A stretch of 64,000 bases of DNA, taken from positions 1-64,000 of the forward strand of contig NZ_JABSSM010000025.1 of assembly GCF_013214165.1 (NCBI RefSeq), written 5' to 3'. The translations under genes and the position numbers were made by a program. This document shows, one piece after another, positions 62,524 to 64,000 of the stretch (positions within the stretch are counted from its first letter, which is position 1; every line of letters starts with the position of its first letter). The notes beneath the pieces were generated by a model. It did not search any database. It had not been told where the DNA came from and saw only the letters and a list, made by a program, of their open reading frames with translations. The stretch is from Shewanella sp. (GTDB lineage: Bacteria > Pseudomonadota > Gammaproteobacteria > Enterobacterales > Shewanellaceae).

Positions 62524-63993
62524 TTAATTGACACTGATTAAGGTCACTTCACCATCCTCATTCACTTCGGCGATATGCCCCTTAGGCTCAGTGAGAAACA
62601 GCAGACTCACAAGACCCAGCACAGCACTGGCGGCGATAACATAGAAGAAGATTTGCGTAGACACCATAGAGTAGACAGTCAGGAAAAATACAGCTCCAAC
62701 GTTACCATAGGCGCCGGTCATGCCGGCAATCTGACCGGTCAATCGACGTTTAATCAAGGGAACTGCTGCAAATACCGCCCCTTCACCGCCTTGAACAAAG
62801 AAAGAACAAGTCATCACCATAATCACAGCCAAAGGTAATGCCCAATCTGAGGTTATTTGTGCCATACCAAGGTAACCCAATGCCAATCCAGCAGTCAAAA
62901 TCATTAAGGTCGGCTTACGACCGAACCTGTCACTTATCCAGCCGCCGCCCGGTCTTGAGACCAGATTCATGAAGGCATAAGTGGATGCCAACATCCCCGC
63001 CTGAGTCAGTCCAAGCTCGAAGGTTTCAGCAAAATACAGCGGCAACATGGAGACCACTGCGAGCTCTGAACCAAAGGTCGAGAAATACAGCACATTCAAT
63101 ACTGCAACCTGCTTGAAGGGATAGCGTTCAAACTCGGGAACCGGCCCCGCGAAGATATGCTTGTTCACCTGATAGGTTTGATACAAGTCGAGCATTAACA
63201 CACCAACCAAGATGCCATAGATCCCATAAACCTCCATCTGAGTGAACATGGCGACGCCCGCTGGTGATAACTTCCAGCCCAGTAATGCCAAGGTGGCGTA
63301 CATGGGCAATTTCATCAGGATAAGCAGGGCTAAATCCCCCTTGCTGGTCACTTCCAGCGCGCCCGCCTTCTTAGGTTTAAAGTAGGTTGAACCCTTGGGG
63401 GTATCGGATACATTGAAGTAATAAATAAAGGCGAACACAAAGCTCATCACGCCTGTTAACCCAATGGCATATCTCCAGCCATTATCTCCACCGAAGGCAA
63501 TGGCTATAGCGGGTAAGGTGAACGCGGCGGCAGCCGAGCCAAAATTGCCCCAACCGCCATAGATCCCTTCGGCCGTGCCGAGCTCTTTCGCCGGAAACCA
63601 CTCGCTGACCATACGAATACCGATAACGAACCCTGCACCGATAAAGCCGAGTAGGAAGCGCGCCAGCGCTAACTGTTCGAATGTTTCTCCTAGTGCGAAC
63701 ATGAAACAGGGAAAACTACACAATATCAGCAGCGCCGAATAGGTCAGCCTAGGACCAAATTTATCGGTCACCATGCCTATGATAATCCTCGCGGGGATCG
63801 TTAACGCCACATTGAGGATGAGCAGTGTCTTAATCTGCTCATTGGTCAATCCTAAGCTCAGGGCAATCACCCCCATCAGAGGCGCGGCGTTAAACCAGAC
63901 CATGAAACTGACGAAGAAGGCCATCCAGCTGAGGTGCATTATTTTCATTTTTCCCGAGAAGGAGAAAAGATTAAATTTGTCAGAACTCATCAT
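62524..63993 (-). CDS. NarK/NasA-type nitrate/nitrite MFS transporter
   Basis: A 489-residue major-facilitator protein with about twelve hydrophobic segments. NNP-family features: NAAPLMGVIALSLGLTNEQIK, RIIIGMVTDKFGPRLTYSAL, GFVIGIRMVSEWFPAKELGTAEGIYGGWGNFGSAAAAF (the NarK signature) and SRPGGGWISDRFGRKPTLMIL. It carries nitrate in, or exchanges nitrate and nitrite. It shares an operon with the PP2C-kinase fusion. The start lies 7 bases from the window edge, so the promoter and any upstream genes are not visible. Confidence 0.9.
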   Translation of the reverse strand: MMSSDKFNLFSFSGKMKIMHLSWMAFFVSFMVWFNAAPLMGVIALSLGLTNEQIKTLLILNVALTIPARIIIGMVTDKFGPRLTYSALLILCSFPCFMFALGETFEQLALARFLLGFIGAGFVIGIRMVSEWFPAKELGTAEGIYGGWGNFGSAAAAFTLPAIAIAFGGDNGWRYAIGLTGVMSFVFAFIYYFNVSDTPKGSTYFKPKKAGALEVTSKGDLALLILMKLPMYATLALLGWKLSPAGVAMFTQMEVYGIYGILVGVLMLDLYQTYQVNKHIFAGPVPEFERYPFKQVAVLNVLYFSTFGSELAVVSMLPLYFAETFELGLTQAGMLASTYAFMNLVSRPGGGWISDRFGRKPTLMILTAGLALGYLGMAQITSDWALPLAVIMVMTCSFFVQGGEGAVFAAVPLIKRRLTGQIAGMTGAYGNVGAVFFLTVYSMVSTQIFFYVIAASAVLGLVSLLFLTEPKGHIAEVNEDGEVTLISVN

Positions 63994-64000
63994 TACCGCC

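Overview
The window looks like chromosome of a marine gammaproteobacterium, most likely Shewanella or a close relative. The signs are a GlyGly-CTERM protease, TonB-dependent receptors for several substrates, a CobN-type heme-iron operon, a TPP-riboswitch thiamine-salvage operon with an outer-membrane receptor, and a NarK-type transporter next to a PP2C/kinase fusion. The genus is inferred from protein style and gene order, not from a search. No rRNA, tRNA, CRISPR or intact mobile element was seen.

Left edge (1-1000) is accessory scar DNA: the 3' end of an IS21-type istB gene, a 25-bp tandem duplication, and an orphan integron attC-like site with no recognisable cassette gene. An amino-acid racemase gene follows.

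2.1-13.8 kb is a divergent heme-iron locus. On the minus strand are a hemoglobin-type TonB receptor, a GlyGly-CTERM metalloprotease and two DUF1566/Lcl proteins. On the plus strand are an ExbB/MotA-like protein, a DUF2149 protein and a large CobN-like, membrane-anchored chelatase homologue (HmuS-like). The shared promoter region holds two Fur-like boxes and a 26-bp palindrome with a CRP/FNR core.

14-40 kb is the most interesting region: a co-regulated catabolic island. It joins a complete myo-inositol pathway (IolG, IolB, IolC fused to DUF2090, IolD, IolE, IolA, and an RpiR regulator) to a fructose-type PTS (EIIB, EIIC, and an HPr-EI-EIIA fusion), a mannose-6-phosphate isomerase, a GH38 alpha-mannosidase, three exported phosphoesterases of different folds, and a large TonB receptor. 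A 16-bp palindrome close to YRGAATWTWWATTCCA lies before the receptor, the exported EEP-fold hydrolase, iolR, iolG, iolC and iolB, with a weaker copy before the phosphodiesterase, so one regulator probably controls everything. No inositol permease is present. I infer that inositol enters as a mannosyl-inositol glycoside through the PTS after its phosphodiester or lipid part has been removed outside the cytoplasm.

40-52.7 kb is mixed: a secreted Vps62-like protein; a membrane/coiled-coil/winged-helix protein of unknown role; a MacB-like ABC exporter operon with three adaptor proteins and a duplicated 28-codon mini-cistron; and small membrane, secreted, acetyltransferase, nitroreductase and DoxX genes.

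52.7-57.4 kb is a TPP-riboswitch operon for thiamine salvage (TonB receptor, small YkoF-like protein, PnuT-like permease, kinase), followed by ycfL and hinT. The right edge has a secreted protein of unknown function, a LuxR-type regulator with a 10-bp repeat tract upstream, a PP2C-kinase fusion and a nitrate/nitrite transporter whose promoter lies beyond the window.
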